Origin: Nocardioides perillae | Lineage (GTDB): Bacteria; Actinomycetota; Actinomycetes; Propionibacteriales; Nocardioidaceae | NCBI RefSeq assembly: GCF_013409425.1 | Contig: NZ_JACCAC010000001.1 | Span: 2,356,001-2,420,000, forward strand | DNA length: 64,000 bases | Reading direction: 5' to 3' | In this document: positions 18,611 through 27,000 of the stretch, piece by piece | How positions within the stretch are numbered: the first letter of the stretch is position 1 | Layout of the letters: each line of letters starts with the position of its first letter | Program-made: the position numbers and the translations under genes | Notes under the pieces: generated by a model | Databases searched by the model: none | The model's input: only the letters and a program-made list of their open reading frames with translations | Told to the model about the DNA's origin: nothing

Positions 18611-18999
18611 ACGCCGAGGTCGGCGCGCGCGTGGTGCACCGCCGCTACGTCCCCTACAGCCACGCCCACTACGCCGGCGACCTCGTCGACGGCGCCTACT
18701 CGCTGGGCCTCTTCGGCGACGTCGCCACCGAGATGTGCATCCGCACCGACGGCGACGAGGGGCTCTTCGCCTCCTACTCCGACGTGCAGTTCCTCGCGCC
18801 CGTGCGTGCGGGCGACGTGCTCGAGGTGAGCTGCGAGCTGGTGCGCGTCGGCAGGCGCTCGCGCGTCATGGACTTCGCGGTCACCGTCGTCGCCCGCGGT
18901 GCCGCGACGCCCGAGCGCCCGGGCGCCGCCGCCGTGCTGGACCCGCCGGTGCTCGCCACTACCGCCACCGGCACCGTGGTCGTGCCCCCTGCCGGGTAG
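18607..18999 (+). CDS. kal: 3-aminobutyryl-CoA ammonia lyase (hotdog fold)
   Basis: Kal eliminates ammonia from L-3-aminobutyryl-CoA to crotonyl-CoA, the last nitrogen-releasing step of lysine fermentation. The 130-residue protein has a hotdog-fold pattern: an early VPYSHAHYAGDLVDGAY helix, VQFLAPVRAGDVLEV and a final strand. The assignment rests on fold, size and its place right after kamE, overlapping its stop by 4 bp. kce, kamA and an intact kdd are not in this window, so the rest of the pathway must lie elsewhere or be absent. Confidence 0.82.
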   Translation: MNAEVGARVVHRRYVPYSHAHYAGDLVDGAYSLGLFGDVATEMCIRTDGDEGLFASYSDVQFLAPVRAGDVLEVSCELVRVGRRSRVMDFAVTVVARGAATPERPGAAAVLDPPVLATTATGTVVVPPAG

Positions 19000-19156
19000 G
19001 CCGCAGGCGCCTGCCCGCGGACGACGACCACCAGGACGGCGGCAATCCCTCGACGCTGCTGTCCACCCACGGCCGTCGCCGTGCTCGGGCGCCGCACCGT
19101 CGGAGGACGACCCGGGTCCGGACGCCTGGCCGACGGAGTGACCCAGGCCCGGTCCA

Positions 19157-19193
19157 GACCGCACGGCGTGTCGCGGCCCGACACGCCGCGGTC
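19157..19193. terminator. Strong hairpin downstream of kal
   Basis: GACCG-CA-CGGCGTGTCG, loop CGGCC, then CGACACGCCG-CGGTC: a 15-bp stem with a 2-nt bulge. There is no T tract. It lies about 160 bp after the kal stop and may terminate the kamDE-kal transcript. Confidence 0.4.
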
Positions 19194-19234
19194 CAAGCAT
19201 CTTCCTCCCACTGGGTGGGTGCCCACGGCGGCTC

Positions 19235-19272
19235 CGCTGACCTGCGGTGATGCGCGTCGCCGCAGGTCAGCG
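19235..19272. other. 13-bp perfect inverted repeat
   Basis: CGCTGACCTGCGG (19235-19247) and its exact reverse complement (19260-19272) are separated by 12 nt. It could be a second hairpin terminator or a protein-binding dyad; its distance from lnt (290 bp) makes an lnt operator less likely. Confidence 0.45.
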
Positions 19273-19550
19273 CGTGGTTGACAGCGCCGCCTCGGGTGGA
19301 CAAGGTGCACGGGTCCGCCTGTGCAGCCCGTGGCCAGGGGACCCCGCGCAGGCGGTGGAGCCGGGGGGTCGGGTACCACGAACCCGTGCCGGTGCCGCCG
19401 CCGTCGGAGGTCCCAGCCCACGCGGGGCGGGTGCGGGAGGGGAGCGCGCTCCGTAGACAACAGCACGGTGCCGACAGCCGGTCGGCCCCGGGTTGGTCCG
19501 AAGGGCCCGCTGCCCCTCCCGCCCCCTGCGGCCCCCTGCGGCACCGCGGG

Positions 19551-19556
19551 TAGCGT
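19551..19556 (+). promoter_or_regulatory. -10-like hexamer of lnt (leaderless)
   Basis: TAGCGT ends 6 nt before the GTG at 19563 and supports that start. Confidence 0.5.
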
Positions 19557-19562
19557 GGGCGC

Positions 19563-21212
19563 GTGCCGCCCCGCCTCCCGTCCCGGCTGCCGACCGGGTT
19601 GCCCAGCAGGTGCGTGGGCGCCGCGGCGGCCGGGCTCGCGTGCGCGCTCGCCTTCGAGCCGCTCGCCTGGGCCTGGCTCGCGCCGATCGGCGTGGCGGGG
19701 ATGGTGCTCGCGGTGCGCGACCTGTCCGTGCGGCGCGCGGTCCTGGTGGCCGCGGTCTTCGCCGCCGCGTTCTTCTACCCGCTCATCTGGTGGATGCGGG
19801 TCGTCGGGATCGACGCCTGGATCCTGCTGGCCGGCATCCAGACCGCGTGGCTCGCCCTCGTGGGGCCGCTGGTGGCCCGCGTGCAGCGCTGGCCCGGGGG
19901 GCCGCTGTGGGTGGCGGCCGCGTGGCTGGCCTCCGAGGTCGCCCGCAGCTCGCAGCCCTTCGGCGGCTTCCCCTGGGGGCGGCTCGGCTTCGCCACCGCC
20001 GACACCCCGCTCGCCGAGGCGCTGCCCTACGTCGGCGTCCACGGCGCCGGCTTCCTCGCCGCACTCCTCGGCGCGACGCTGGCCGCCGCGGTCGTGCGGC
20101 TGCGCGCGCCCACCGACGGCACCTCACGCGTACGCCGCGGCGCACGCGCGCTCGCACCCGCCGGCGTCGTGGCGCTCCTGGTCGCGCTCCCGGTGCTGCT
20201 GCCGTGGCGCGACGTCGTGGGGCTCGACGACCCGGGTGCCGACCACGCGGCCGGCACCCTGCGCGTGGCGGCGGTGCAGGGCAACGTGCCGGGCCGCGGC
20301 GACGACGTGCTCGTCGACGTCGAGCAGCTGACCCGCAACCACGTGGACCTCACCGTCGACCTGGCCGAGCGCGTGGAGACCGGCGAGGTGGCGCCCCCCG
20401 ACCTGGTGGTGTGGCCCGAGAACTCGACCGCGGTCGACCCCTTCCGCGACGCCACGGTCGGCGCCGGCATCGAGCGGGCCGTGGCGGCGATCGACCGCCC
20501 GGTGCTCGTCGGCGCGATCGTCGACGCCCAGGACCCCGGCCAGGTGCTCAACCAGGGCATCGTGTGGGAACCCGGGACCGGGCCGTCCGACCGCTACACC
20601 AAGTGGCACCCGGTGCCGTTCGGCGAGTACATCCCGCTGCGCAGCGGGCCCCTGACCGCGTGGGTCGGGCGCCTCGACCTGGTCGCGCGCGACATGGTCG
20701 CCGGCACCCGCGAGACGCCGCTCGAGGTCGCCGGCACGCTCGTCGCCGACGCCATCTGCTTCGACGTCGGCTACGACGATGGGCTCTACGCCCAGGTGCG
20801 CCGTGGCGCCGAGCTCGCCGTCGTGCAGACGTCCAACGCGATGTTCGTCTTCACCGACCAGATCGACCAGCAGTTCGCGATGTCGCGGCTGCGCGCGCTC
20901 GAGACCGGGAAGCACGTCGTGGTCACCGCGATCAACGGCGTCTCGGGCGTCATCGCCCCCGACGGCACGGTCACCGCCAGCGCGGCCCCGCGCACCGCGG
21001 AGGTGCTGCTCGCCGACGTCGCGCTGAACGACGCGACGACGCCGGCCGTCCACCTCGCCCCGTGGCTGGGGCGCGCCGCGGTGTGGCTGTCCGCTGCCGC
21101 TGCGCTGCTGCTGGTGGTGGGCCGCGTGCGGCGCCGGCGCTCCCGCCTCGTCGACCACGGCGCGCCGCCGGCCGCGCCGACGCGGGCGCACGAGCCCGCC
21201 CTGCAGGGCTGA
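19563..21212 (+). CDS. lnt: Apolipoprotein N-acyltransferase Lnt
   Basis: Lnt adds the third acyl chain to lipoproteins at the outer face of the membrane. The 549-residue protein has an N-terminal block of membrane helices (about residues 12-215), then a carbon-nitrogen hydrolase domain with the expected catalytic triad: Glu286 in WPENST, Lys347 in YTKWHPVPFGEY and Cys399 in DAICFDVGYDD. A terminal helix follows. It precedes ppm1 by 9 bp; the two are fused or adjacent in many actinobacteria. Confidence 0.93.
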   Translation: MPPRLPSRLPTGLPSRCVGAAAAGLACALAFEPLAWAWLAPIGVAGMVLAVRDLSVRRAVLVAAVFAAAFFYPLIWWMRVVGIDAWILLAGIQTAWLALVGPLVARVQRWPGGPLWVAAAWLASEVARSSQPFGGFPWGRLGFATADTPLAEALPYVGVHGAGFLAALLGATLAAAVVRLRAPTDGTSRVRRGARALAPAGVVALLVALPVLLPWRDVVGLDDPGADHAAGTLRVAAVQGNVPGRGDDVLVDVEQLTRNHVDLTVDLAERVETGEVAPPDLVVWPENSTAVDPFRDATVGAGIERAVAAIDRPVLVGAIVDAQDPGQVLNQGIVWEPGTGPSDRYTKWHPVPFGEYIPLRSGPLTAWVGRLDLVARDMVAGTRETPLEVAGTLVADAICFDVGYDDGLYAQVRRGAELAVVQTSNAMFVFTDQIDQQFAMSRLRALETGKHVVVTAINGVSGVIAPDGTVTASAAPRTAEVLLADVALNDATTPAVHLAPWLGRAAVWLSAAAALLLVVGRVRRRRSRLVDHGAPPAAPTRAHEPALQG

Positions 21213-21221
21213 GGCAGGCAG

Positions 21222-21968
21222 GTGGCCGGCACGGTGGTCGTGGTCCCGACCTACGACGAGGTCGACAACCTCGCCTGGGTCGTCGGTCGACTGCGCGCGG
21301 CCCAGCCCGACGTCGACGTCCTCGTCGTCGACGACGGCTCGCCCGACGGCACGGGGGAGGTCGCCGACCGCCTGGCCGCGGCCGACCCGGCGGTCACGGT
21401 CGTCCACCGCTCGCGCAAGGAGGGCCTGGGCGCGGCCTACCTGCACGGCTTCGCGGTCGCGCTCGAGCGCGGCTACGACGTCGTGGGGGAGATGGACGCC
21501 GACGGCTCGCACCAGCCGGAGCAGCTGCAGCGGCTGCGCGACGCCGTCGCGGCCGGGGCCGACCTCGCGATCGGCTCCCGCTGGGTGCCCGGCGGCTCGG
21601 TGCGCAACTGGCCGCTCCACCGCGAGCTGCTCTCCCGCGGCGGCAACCTCTACGTCCGGCTGCTGCTCGGCATGGACGTCCGCGACGCGACCGCGGGCTA
21701 CCGGCTCTTCCGCCGCGCCACCTTGGAGGCGATCGACCTGGGCACCGTCCGCTCGACCGGCTACGTCTTCCAGACCGACCTGGCCTGGCGCACCGTGCAG
21801 GCGGGGCTGCGCGTCGTCGAGGTGCCCATCGAGTTCGTCGAGCGCGAGCGCGGCGAGTCGAAGATGAGCGGCCAGGTGGCGGTCGAGTCGCTCCGGCTCA
21901 TCACCCGCTGGGGCCTGGCCGAGCGGCGCGCCCGTGCCGGCCGGCGACGCCACCCGGCGACCCGCTGA
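21222..21968 (+). CDS. ppm1: Polyprenol monophosphomannose synthase
   Basis: This GT2 glycosyltransferase of 248 residues transfers mannose from GDP-mannose to polyprenyl phosphate, supplying donor for protein mannosylation and lipoglycans. [13 protein letters not shown] at the N-terminus, [10 protein letters not shown] and [13 protein letters not shown] (DxD) are the nucleotide-sugar and metal-binding motifs. It lacks C-terminal membrane segments, as in the soluble Ppm1 domain. Adjacency to lnt matches the bifunctional Ppm1 of Mycobacterium. Confidence 0.92.
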   Translation: MAGTVVVVPTYDEVDNLAWVVGRLRAAQPDVDVLVVDDGSPDGTGEVADRLAAADPAVTVVHRSRKEGLGAAYLHGFAVALERGYDVVGEMDADGSHQPEQLQRLRDAVAAGADLAIGSRWVPGGSVRNWPLHRELLSRGGNLYVRLLLGMDVRDATAGYRLFRRATLEAIDLGTVRSTGYVFQTDLAWRTVQAGLRVVEVPIEFVERERGESKMSGQVAVESLRLITRWGLAERRARAGRRRHPATR

Positions 21969-21987
21969 GCACCCGCGTGCCGCGACC

Positions 21988-21993
21988 TAGGCT
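21988..21993 (+). promoter_or_regulatory. -10-like hexamer of fxsA (leaderless)
   Basis: TAGGCT ends 6 nt before the GTG at 22000. Confidence 0.5.
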
Positions 21994-21999
21994 GGGGTC

Positions 22000-22551
22000 G
22001 TGAGCCACCCTGCCGCGCCCCGCCGCCGCCGACCGGTCACCGCGGTCCTGGTCGCCGCCTTCCTCGTCGTGCCGCTGCTCGAGGTCTACCTGCTCGTGCA
22101 GGTCGGGCAGGTCATCGGCGCGTGGTGGACCCTCGCCCTGCTCGTGCTCTCGGGCGTCGTCGGCGGCTGGCTGGTGAAGCGCGAGGGCGCACGGGCGTGG
22201 CGGGGTCTGACGACCGCGCTGTCCTCGGGGCGCGCACCCGCCCGCGAGCTGGCCGACGGCGCGCTCGTGCTGGTCGGCGGCACGCTCATGCTCACGCCGG
22301 GCTTCGCCTCCGACGCGGTCGGCATCGTCCTGCTGCTCCCGGTCACCCGCCCGGTCGCACGCCGCGCGCTCACGGCCGTGGTGGCCCGCCGCCTCCTCGG
22401 ACCCGGTCCGTTCGGCGGCGGCCCGCTCGGTGGAGGCGCGGGCGCGGGCGGCCCGTTCGCCGGCGGCCCGTTCGGCGCGGGCCCGGACGCACGACGCCCC
22501 GGAGACCGCTCGGGGGAGCAGGTCGTCCGGGGCGAGGTGGTGGAGGAGTAG
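22000..22551 (+). CDS. fxsA: FxsA family membrane protein
   Basis: This is a 183-residue small inner-membrane protein. FxsA in E. coli alleviates phage F exclusion; its general role is unknown. Hydrophobic helices occur at about residues 13-30 and 37-57, with LLEVYLLVQVGQVIGAWWTL and VKREGARAWR between them as in the family, and a third at about 85-110 (LMLTPGFASDAVGIVLLLPV). The last 50 residues are a Gly-rich low-complexity tail. It converges on rbpA with only 3 bp between stops. Confidence 0.88.
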   Translation: MSHPAAPRRRRPVTAVLVAAFLVVPLLEVYLLVQVGQVIGAWWTLALLVLSGVVGGWLVKREGARAWRGLTTALSSGRAPARELADGALVLVGGTLMLTPGFASDAVGIVLLLPVTRPVARRALTAVVARRLLGPGPFGGGPLGGGAGAGGPFAGGPFGAGPDARRPGDRSGEQVVRGEVVEE

Positions 22552-22554
22552 TCC

Positions 22555-22941
22555 TCAGGCGCTGGCGGAGCGCTTCTTCGCGTTGGCGCGGTGCAGGTGG
22601 GCGGGGCCGATCTCGCCGCCGCGGAGGAGCTCGAGCCGCTCCTTGAGGATGTCCTCGAGCTCCTTCTCGGAGCGGCGCTCCAGGAGCATGTCCCAGTGGG
22701 TGCGGGCCGGCTTCTCGGCCTTCTCCTCGGGCTTGATGCCGGCGGTGCTCAGCGCCTCGGCGCCGCAGCGCGGGCACTCCCAGACCGCCGGGACGTCCGC
22801 CTCGACGGACATGGTGATCTCGAACTCGTGGTCCTGCGGGCAGCGGTAGCCGACCTGCTGGCGCGCGGCGAACTCGATGCCGCGCTCGTCCTCGAAGCTC
22901 TGGCCTCCGAGACGTGCGCCCCTCAGCGTGCGCTCTGCCAT
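22555..22941 (-). CDS. rbpA: RNA polymerase-binding protein RbpA
   Basis: RbpA is the actinobacterial transcription factor that binds RNA polymerase and the principal sigma factor and stabilises open complexes. The 128-residue protein has an N-terminal tail, a zinc-ribbon-like core with CPQDHEFEI and WECPRCGAEA, then the sigma-interacting helix near EKPARTHWDMLLERRSEKEL. The ATG follows a strong GGAGGTGG ribosome site, so unlike many neighbours it has a leader. Confidence 0.95.
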   Translation of the reverse strand: MAERTLRGARLGGQSFEDERGIEFAARQQVGYRCPQDHEFEITMSVEADVPAVWECPRCGAEALSTAGIKPEEKAEKPARTHWDMLLERRSEKELEDILKERLELLRGGEIGPAHLHRANAKKRSASA

Positions 22942-23063
22942 GAGCCACCTCCGTCCGTGCTGTGCGGGTCCCCGGGGCTGCGGGGGTCGCCCCGTCCCGG
23001 GTGCGCCGGGTGGCGCGGTTCCTCAAGCGTTCAACGGTACTGACCGCCCGAGGATTCCCGAAA

Positions 23064-24428
23064 TCACCCTCGGGCCGCGGCGGGGTGCCCGCGCTGGGCG
23101 TCGGCGATCCCGCGGGCGGTGTCGACGCGGGTGAGCAGCAGCCCGCCCACGACGAAGAAGACGATCAGCGCGAAGACGGCGGGACGGTAGGAGTCGGTGA
23201 GCTGGTAGACGATGCCGAAGACCAGCGTGCCGAGCCACGAGGTGCCGCGCTCCATCGCGTGGTAGAAGCTGAAGTACTCCGCCTCCTTGCCCCGCGGCAC
23301 CAGCAGCGAGAACCACGAGCGCGCCAGGGCCTGGGTGCCGCCGAGCACGACGCCGATGGCGGCCCCGAGGAGCAGGAACGGCACGAGCGCCCCGGCCGGC
23401 AGGAAGAGCGCAGCGGTCACGATGCCGCTCCACACGACGAGCCCGGCGAGGACCACCGGCTTCGCGCCGTACCGCTCCGCCGCGCGACCGAAGGCGAGCG
23501 CACCCCCGACCGCCACCACCTGCACGAGCAGGTAGGTCGCGAGCACCGTGCCGGTCTCGAAGCCGAGCTCCTCCTCGCCGTAGACCGCGGCCTGCCCGAT
23601 GACGGTCTGGATGCCGTCGTTGAAGAACAGGTACGCCGCGAGGAAGGTGAGCGTGACGGGGTAGTGCCGGATGTCCTTGAGCGTGCCCGCGAGCTGACCG
23701 AAGCTGCGGCGCACGACGCCGCCCTCGACCGGCTCCAGGTCGACGACCGGGTGGTGCCGCAGCCGCAGGAACGGGATCAGCGTGAACCCCGCCCACCACA
23801 GCGTGGCCGAGAGCATCGAGAGCCGCACCGCGAGGGCCTGGTCGAGGCCGAAGGCGTCGTGGAAGGACACGACCACGAAGTTCAGCGCGAGCAGGAGGCC
23901 GCCACCGGCGTAGCCGAACGCCCACCCACGGGAGGAGACGCGGTCGCGCTCGTCCTCGTCGGCGATCAGGCACAGCAGGGCGTCGTTGAAGACCGCGGCC
24001 GCGCCGAAGCACAGGTTGGCCACGATGAACGACACCGCACCGAGCTGCCAGTCGTCCCCGGTGGTGAAGAAGAGGCCGAGCGAGGCCAGGGCGCCCGCCC
24101 AGGCGAAGCCGGCCAGCAGGTCCTTCTTGCGCTCGGTGCGGTCGGCGACCGCGCCCAGCAGCGGCAGCAGCACGGCCGAGAGGAGCGTCGAGACCGTGAT
24201 GGTGAAGGCGGGCAGGGAGCCCGGGGCGACCGCGAGGCCCAGCACGTCGACCCGGGCCGGGGTGCCGGTCGCGGCCTCCTCGGCCACCGCGATCAGGTAG
24301 GGCCCGAAGAGCACGCCCGCGACCGTCGTCGCGAAGGCGGAGTTGGCCCAGTCGTAGAAGTACCACGCCCGCTGCTCGCGTCGTCGCTCCTCCGCGCTCG
24401 GACGGGTCGGGTCGGTCACGCTGGTCAC
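23064..24428 (-). CDS. MFS transporter, UMF1/Atg22-like
   Basis: This 454-residue major facilitator has about 12 membrane segments. REQRAWYFYDWANSAFATTV at the N-terminus is characteristic of the UMF1 (vacuole effluxer Atg22-like) family, and PLLGAVADRTERKK is the family loop 2-3 motif. The substrate is unknown; eukaryotic homologues export amino acids. The GTG at 24428 has an AGGAG site upstream. Its 3' end lies 122 bp from the rbpA start. Confidence 0.88.
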   Translation of the reverse strand: MTSVTDPTRPSAEERRREQRAWYFYDWANSAFATTVAGVLFGPYLIAVAEEAATGTPARVDVLGLAVAPGSLPAFTITVSTLLSAVLLPLLGAVADRTERKKDLLAGFAWAGALASLGLFFTTGDDWQLGAVSFIVANLCFGAAAVFNDALLCLIADEDERDRVSSRGWAFGYAGGGLLLALNFVVVSFHDAFGLDQALAVRLSMLSATLWWAGFTLIPFLRLRHHPVVDLEPVEGGVVRRSFGQLAGTLKDIRHYPVTLTFLAAYLFFNDGIQTVIGQAAVYGEEELGFETGTVLATYLLVQVVAVGGALAFGRAAERYGAKPVVLAGLVVWSGIVTAALFLPAGALVPFLLLGAAIGVVLGGTQALARSWFSLLVPRGKEAEYFSFYHAMERGTSWLGTLVFGIVYQLTDSYRPAVFALIVFFVVGGLLLTRVDTARGIADAQRGHPAAARG

Positions 24429-24471
24429 GGACGGTCTCCTGCTCGGTCGGGCGGGGTCACCGCGGGTCGGG

Positions 24472-25359
24472 TCACTGCGGACCGGGGGAGCGGGCGGCCG
24501 GCACCCAGGCGCCGCGGCCCTGCAGGACCTGCCGCAGGAGGTCGGTGCGGTCGGTCATCAGGCCGTCGACGCCGAGGTCGAGGAGCCGCTCGACGTCGGC
24601 CGGGTCGTCCACGACCCAGACGTGCACGTGGGCCCCGGCGGCGTGCGCGCGGCGCACGAGCCGCGGTGAGACGACCCGCCGGCCGCGCACCGGACGCGGG
24701 CCGCGCGGCACCCGCTCCGGCACCTGGAGCGCGGCGACCCGCCCGCGGGTCAGCACCCGCAGCAGCCGCCCGCTGGGCACCAGGGCGAAGGCCAGGACCT
24801 CGAGCGGGTGGGCCGAGGTCGCGACCCGGCCCTGCGTGAGCCTGCGGAAGCGCCGCAACCGGGCGGGGGAGAACGACCCGACCAGCAGCCGGTCCTCGGC
24901 GCCGCGGGCGCGCACCAGGTCGACGAGCGCGTCGACCGCACCGTCGCTCTTGAGGTCGACGTTGAAGCGGGCCTCGGGGAAGGCGTCGAGGAGCTCGGCG
25001 AGCAGCGGCACCGGCTCGCGCGACCCGACGGAGGCGCGCCGCACCTCGGCCAGGGACAGCTCGCCCACCGCGCCGGTCCCGTCGGTCACCCGGTCGAGCA
25101 CGTCGTCGTGGAAGGCGAGCAGGTGGCCGTCGCGGGTCACGTGCACGTCGGTCTCGAGGTGGCTGTAGCCCAGCTCCACGGCGTGGCGGAAGGCCGCCAG
25201 GGTGTTCTCCAGGCCCTCGATCTCAGGGTGGAAGGCGCCGCCGCGGTGGGCGAAGGCCAGCACCCCGCCGGGGTGGTCCCGCACCACGTCGAGGAAGGCC
25301 CACCCGGTGCGCGGTGCCTCCCCGGCCCGGGGCGCGCCGGACCCCCGTGTCTCCCTCAC
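24472..25359 (-). CDS. Glycerophosphodiester phosphodiesterase
   Basis: A 295-residue GDPD-family TIM barrel that hydrolyses glycerophosphodiesters to glycerol-3-phosphate and an alcohol. AFAHRGG near residue 36, ENTLAAFRHAVELG, HLETDVHVTRDG and FHDDVLDRVTDG are the metal-binding and catalytic His/Glu/Asp motifs. No signal peptide is seen, so it is probably cytosolic. The GTG at 25359 is supported by a TACCGT box 6 nt upstream. Confidence 0.92.
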   Translation of the reverse strand: MRETRGSGAPRAGEAPRTGWAFLDVVRDHPGGVLAFAHRGGAFHPEIEGLENTLAAFRHAVELGYSHLETDVHVTRDGHLLAFHDDVLDRVTDGTGAVGELSLAEVRRASVGSREPVPLLAELLDAFPEARFNVDLKSDGAVDALVDLVRARGAEDRLLVGSFSPARLRRFRRLTQGRVATSAHPLEVLAFALVPSGRLLRVLTRGRVAALQVPERVPRGPRPVRGRRVVSPRLVRRAHAAGAHVHVWVVDDPADVERLLDLGVDGLMTDRTDLLRQVLQGRGAWVPAARSPGPQ

Positions 25360-25365
25360 GCGAGC

Positions 25366-25371
25366 ACGGTA
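25366..25371 (-). promoter_or_regulatory. -10-like hexamer of glycerophosphodiesterase gene (leaderless)
   Basis: TACCGT on the minus strand ends 6 nt before the GTG at 25359. Confidence 0.5.
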
Positions 25372-25384
25372 GACCCGGTGGGGC

Positions 25385-26911
25385 TCAGATGTCGCGGAAG
25401 GGCTCGATGCTCGCGCCGAGCTGGTTGAGGCGCTCGGCGAGGTCCTCGTAGCCCCGGCTGATGACGTAGGTCGAGCGCAGCACCGAGGTGCCCTTCGAGG
25501 CCAGCATCGCCAGCAGGATCACGACCGCCGGGCGCAGCGCCGGCGGGCACACGATCTCCGTGCCCGAGAAGTGCGTCGGCCCCTCGATCATCACGCGGTG
25601 GGGGTCGAGCAGCTTGACGTTGCCGCCGAGCTTGTTGAGCTCGACGAGGTAGATGGCGCGGTTCTCGTAGACCCAGTCGTGGAGCAGCGTCTGGCCCTGC
25701 GCCACCGCCGCGATCACGGCGAAGAACGGCAGGTTGTCGATGTTGAGGCCCGGGAAGGGCATCGGGTGCACCTTGTCCAGCGGCGCGTGCAGCGTGGACG
25801 GCTGCGTGGTGAGGTCCACCAGCCGCGTCCGGCCGTTCTGCGCGACGTACTCCTCGGAGCGGGTGTAGGTGAAGCCCATCTCCTCGAGCAGGGCGAGCTC
25901 GATCTCGAGGAACTCGATCGGCACCCGGCGGATGGTGATGGAGGAGCGCGTGACGATCGCGGCGGCGAGCAGCGACATCGCCTCGATGGGGTCCTCCGAC
26001 GGCGCGTAGTCGACGTCGACGTCGATCGAGCGGCAGCCCGTGACGGTGAGCGTGGTGGTGCCGACGCCCTCGACCTGCACCCCGAGGCGCTGCAGGAAGA
26101 AGCAGAGGTCCTGGACCATGTAATTGGACGACGCGTTGCGGATGACGGTGGTGCCGGGGTGCAGCGCGGCGGCCATCAGGGCGTTCTCGGTCACGGTGTC
26201 GCCGCGCTCGGTGAGGACGATCGGGCGCTCGGGCTCGATCGCCCGGTTGACCGTGGCGTGGTAGGAGCCCTCGGTCGCCTTGACCTCCAGCCCGAAGGGG
26301 CGCAGCGCGGCCATGTGAGGCTCGACGGTGCGCGTGCCGAGGTTGCAGCCGCCGGCGTAGGGCAGGTCGAAGGTGTCGGCGCGGTGCAGCAGCGGGCCGA
26401 GGAACATGATGACCGAGCGGGTGCGCCGGGCGGCGGCCTCGTCGATGCGCGTCAGGTCGAGGTCGCGCGGCGGCACGATCTCGAGGTCGTTGTCCTCGTT
26501 GAGCCACCGCGTCTGCACCCCGAGGCTGTCGAGCACCTCGAGCAGGCGGTTGACCTCCTCGATCCGCGCGACCTTGCGCAGGGTGGTGCGGCCGCGGTTG
26601 AGCAGCGAGGCGCACAGCAGCGCGACGCCGGCGTTCTTCGAGGTCTTGACGTCGATGCTGCCCGAGAGCGTCGTCGGGCCGGTCACGCGCAGGTGCACGG
26701 GGCCGCCGCCGAGCGCGACGATCTCGGAGTCGAGCGCGCTGCCGATGCGGGCGAGCATCTCGAGCGAGAGGTTCTGGTGGCCCTTCTCGATCCGGTTGAT
26801 CGCGCTCTGGCTGGTCGCGAGCCGGTCGGCGAGCTGCTGCTGGGTGAGGCCGCGGTGCTTGCGGGCGTCGCGGATCAGGTTGCCGATGCGGCCCTTGTAG
26901 TCCTCGGTCAT
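25385..26911 (-). CDS. XRE helix-turn-helix fused to MurA-like enolpyruvyltransferase
   Basis: This 508-residue protein has an XRE-type helix-turn-helix at about residues 7-65 (RGLTQQQLADRLATSQSAINRIEKG) and then a full EPSP synthase/MurA fold. The MurA-type cysteine loop is present as YAGGCNLGTRTVEPHM, and SKNAGVALL keeps the substrate Lys-Asn pair of MurA. It may make UDP-GlcNAc-enolpyruvate or be a sensor of that chemistry. An ATG at 26911 is preferred over GTG at 26920 because a TAGCGT box ends 7 nt before the ATG. A near-perfect palindrome overlaps that promoter, so autoregulation is likely. Confidence 0.88.
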   Translation of the reverse strand: MTEDYKGRIGNLIRDARKHRGLTQQQLADRLATSQSAINRIEKGHQNLSLEMLARIGSALDSEIVALGGGPVHLRVTGPTTLSGSIDVKTSKNAGVALLCASLLNRGRTTLRKVARIEEVNRLLEVLDSLGVQTRWLNEDNDLEIVPPRDLDLTRIDEAAARRTRSVIMFLGPLLHRADTFDLPYAGGCNLGTRTVEPHMAALRPFGLEVKATEGSYHATVNRAIEPERPIVLTERGDTVTENALMAAALHPGTTVIRNASSNYMVQDLCFFLQRLGVQVEGVGTTTLTVTGCRSIDVDVDYAPSEDPIEAMSLLAAAIVTRSSITIRRVPIEFLEIELALLEEMGFTYTRSEEYVAQNGRTRLVDLTTQPSTLHAPLDKVHPMPFPGLNIDNLPFFAVIAAVAQGQTLLHDWVYENRAIYLVELNKLGGNVKLLDPHRVMIEGPTHFSGTEIVCPPALRPAVVILLAMLASKGTSVLRSTYVISRGYEDLAERLNQLGASIEPFRDI

Positions 26912-26918
26912 GGTCACC

Positions 26919-26924
26919 ACGCTA
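26919..26924 (-). promoter_or_regulatory. -10-like hexamer of HTH-MurA gene
   Basis: TAGCGT on the minus strand ends 7 nt before the ATG at 26911 and overlaps the operator palindrome. Confidence 0.5.
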
Positions 26925-26942
26925 ACTCACATGTGAGATAGC
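26921..26942. promoter_or_regulatory. 22-bp operator palindrome of HTH-MurA gene
   Basis: The core CTAACTCACATGTGAGATAG is flanked by G and C; 20 of 22 positions are symmetric. It overlaps the -10 box of the HTH-MurA gene and lies 58 bp upstream of the divergent alcohol dehydrogenase. Likely binding site of the encoded XRE domain; repression could extend to both genes. Confidence 0.7.
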
Positions 26943-27000
26943 GCCGCATCGGCACGCCCGGGCGAGGCGGGGCCGAGGCCGGCTCTGCCACGATGCCCCC

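Larger units (their letters stand above)
19000..19562. other. 563-bp non-coding stretch between kal and lnt
   Basis: No convincing gene is seen; the short ORFs here are Arg/Gly-rich shadows. The stretch holds several dyads (listed separately) in its middle, and the -10-like box of lnt at its right edge. A TTGACA at 19278 has no matching -10 box at a normal distance. Confidence 0.6.

Noticed and set aside
19247..19553. Short ORFs in the kal-lnt gap
   Set aside because: Low-complexity Arg/Gly/Pro products, no ribosome sites, mutually overlapping frames.
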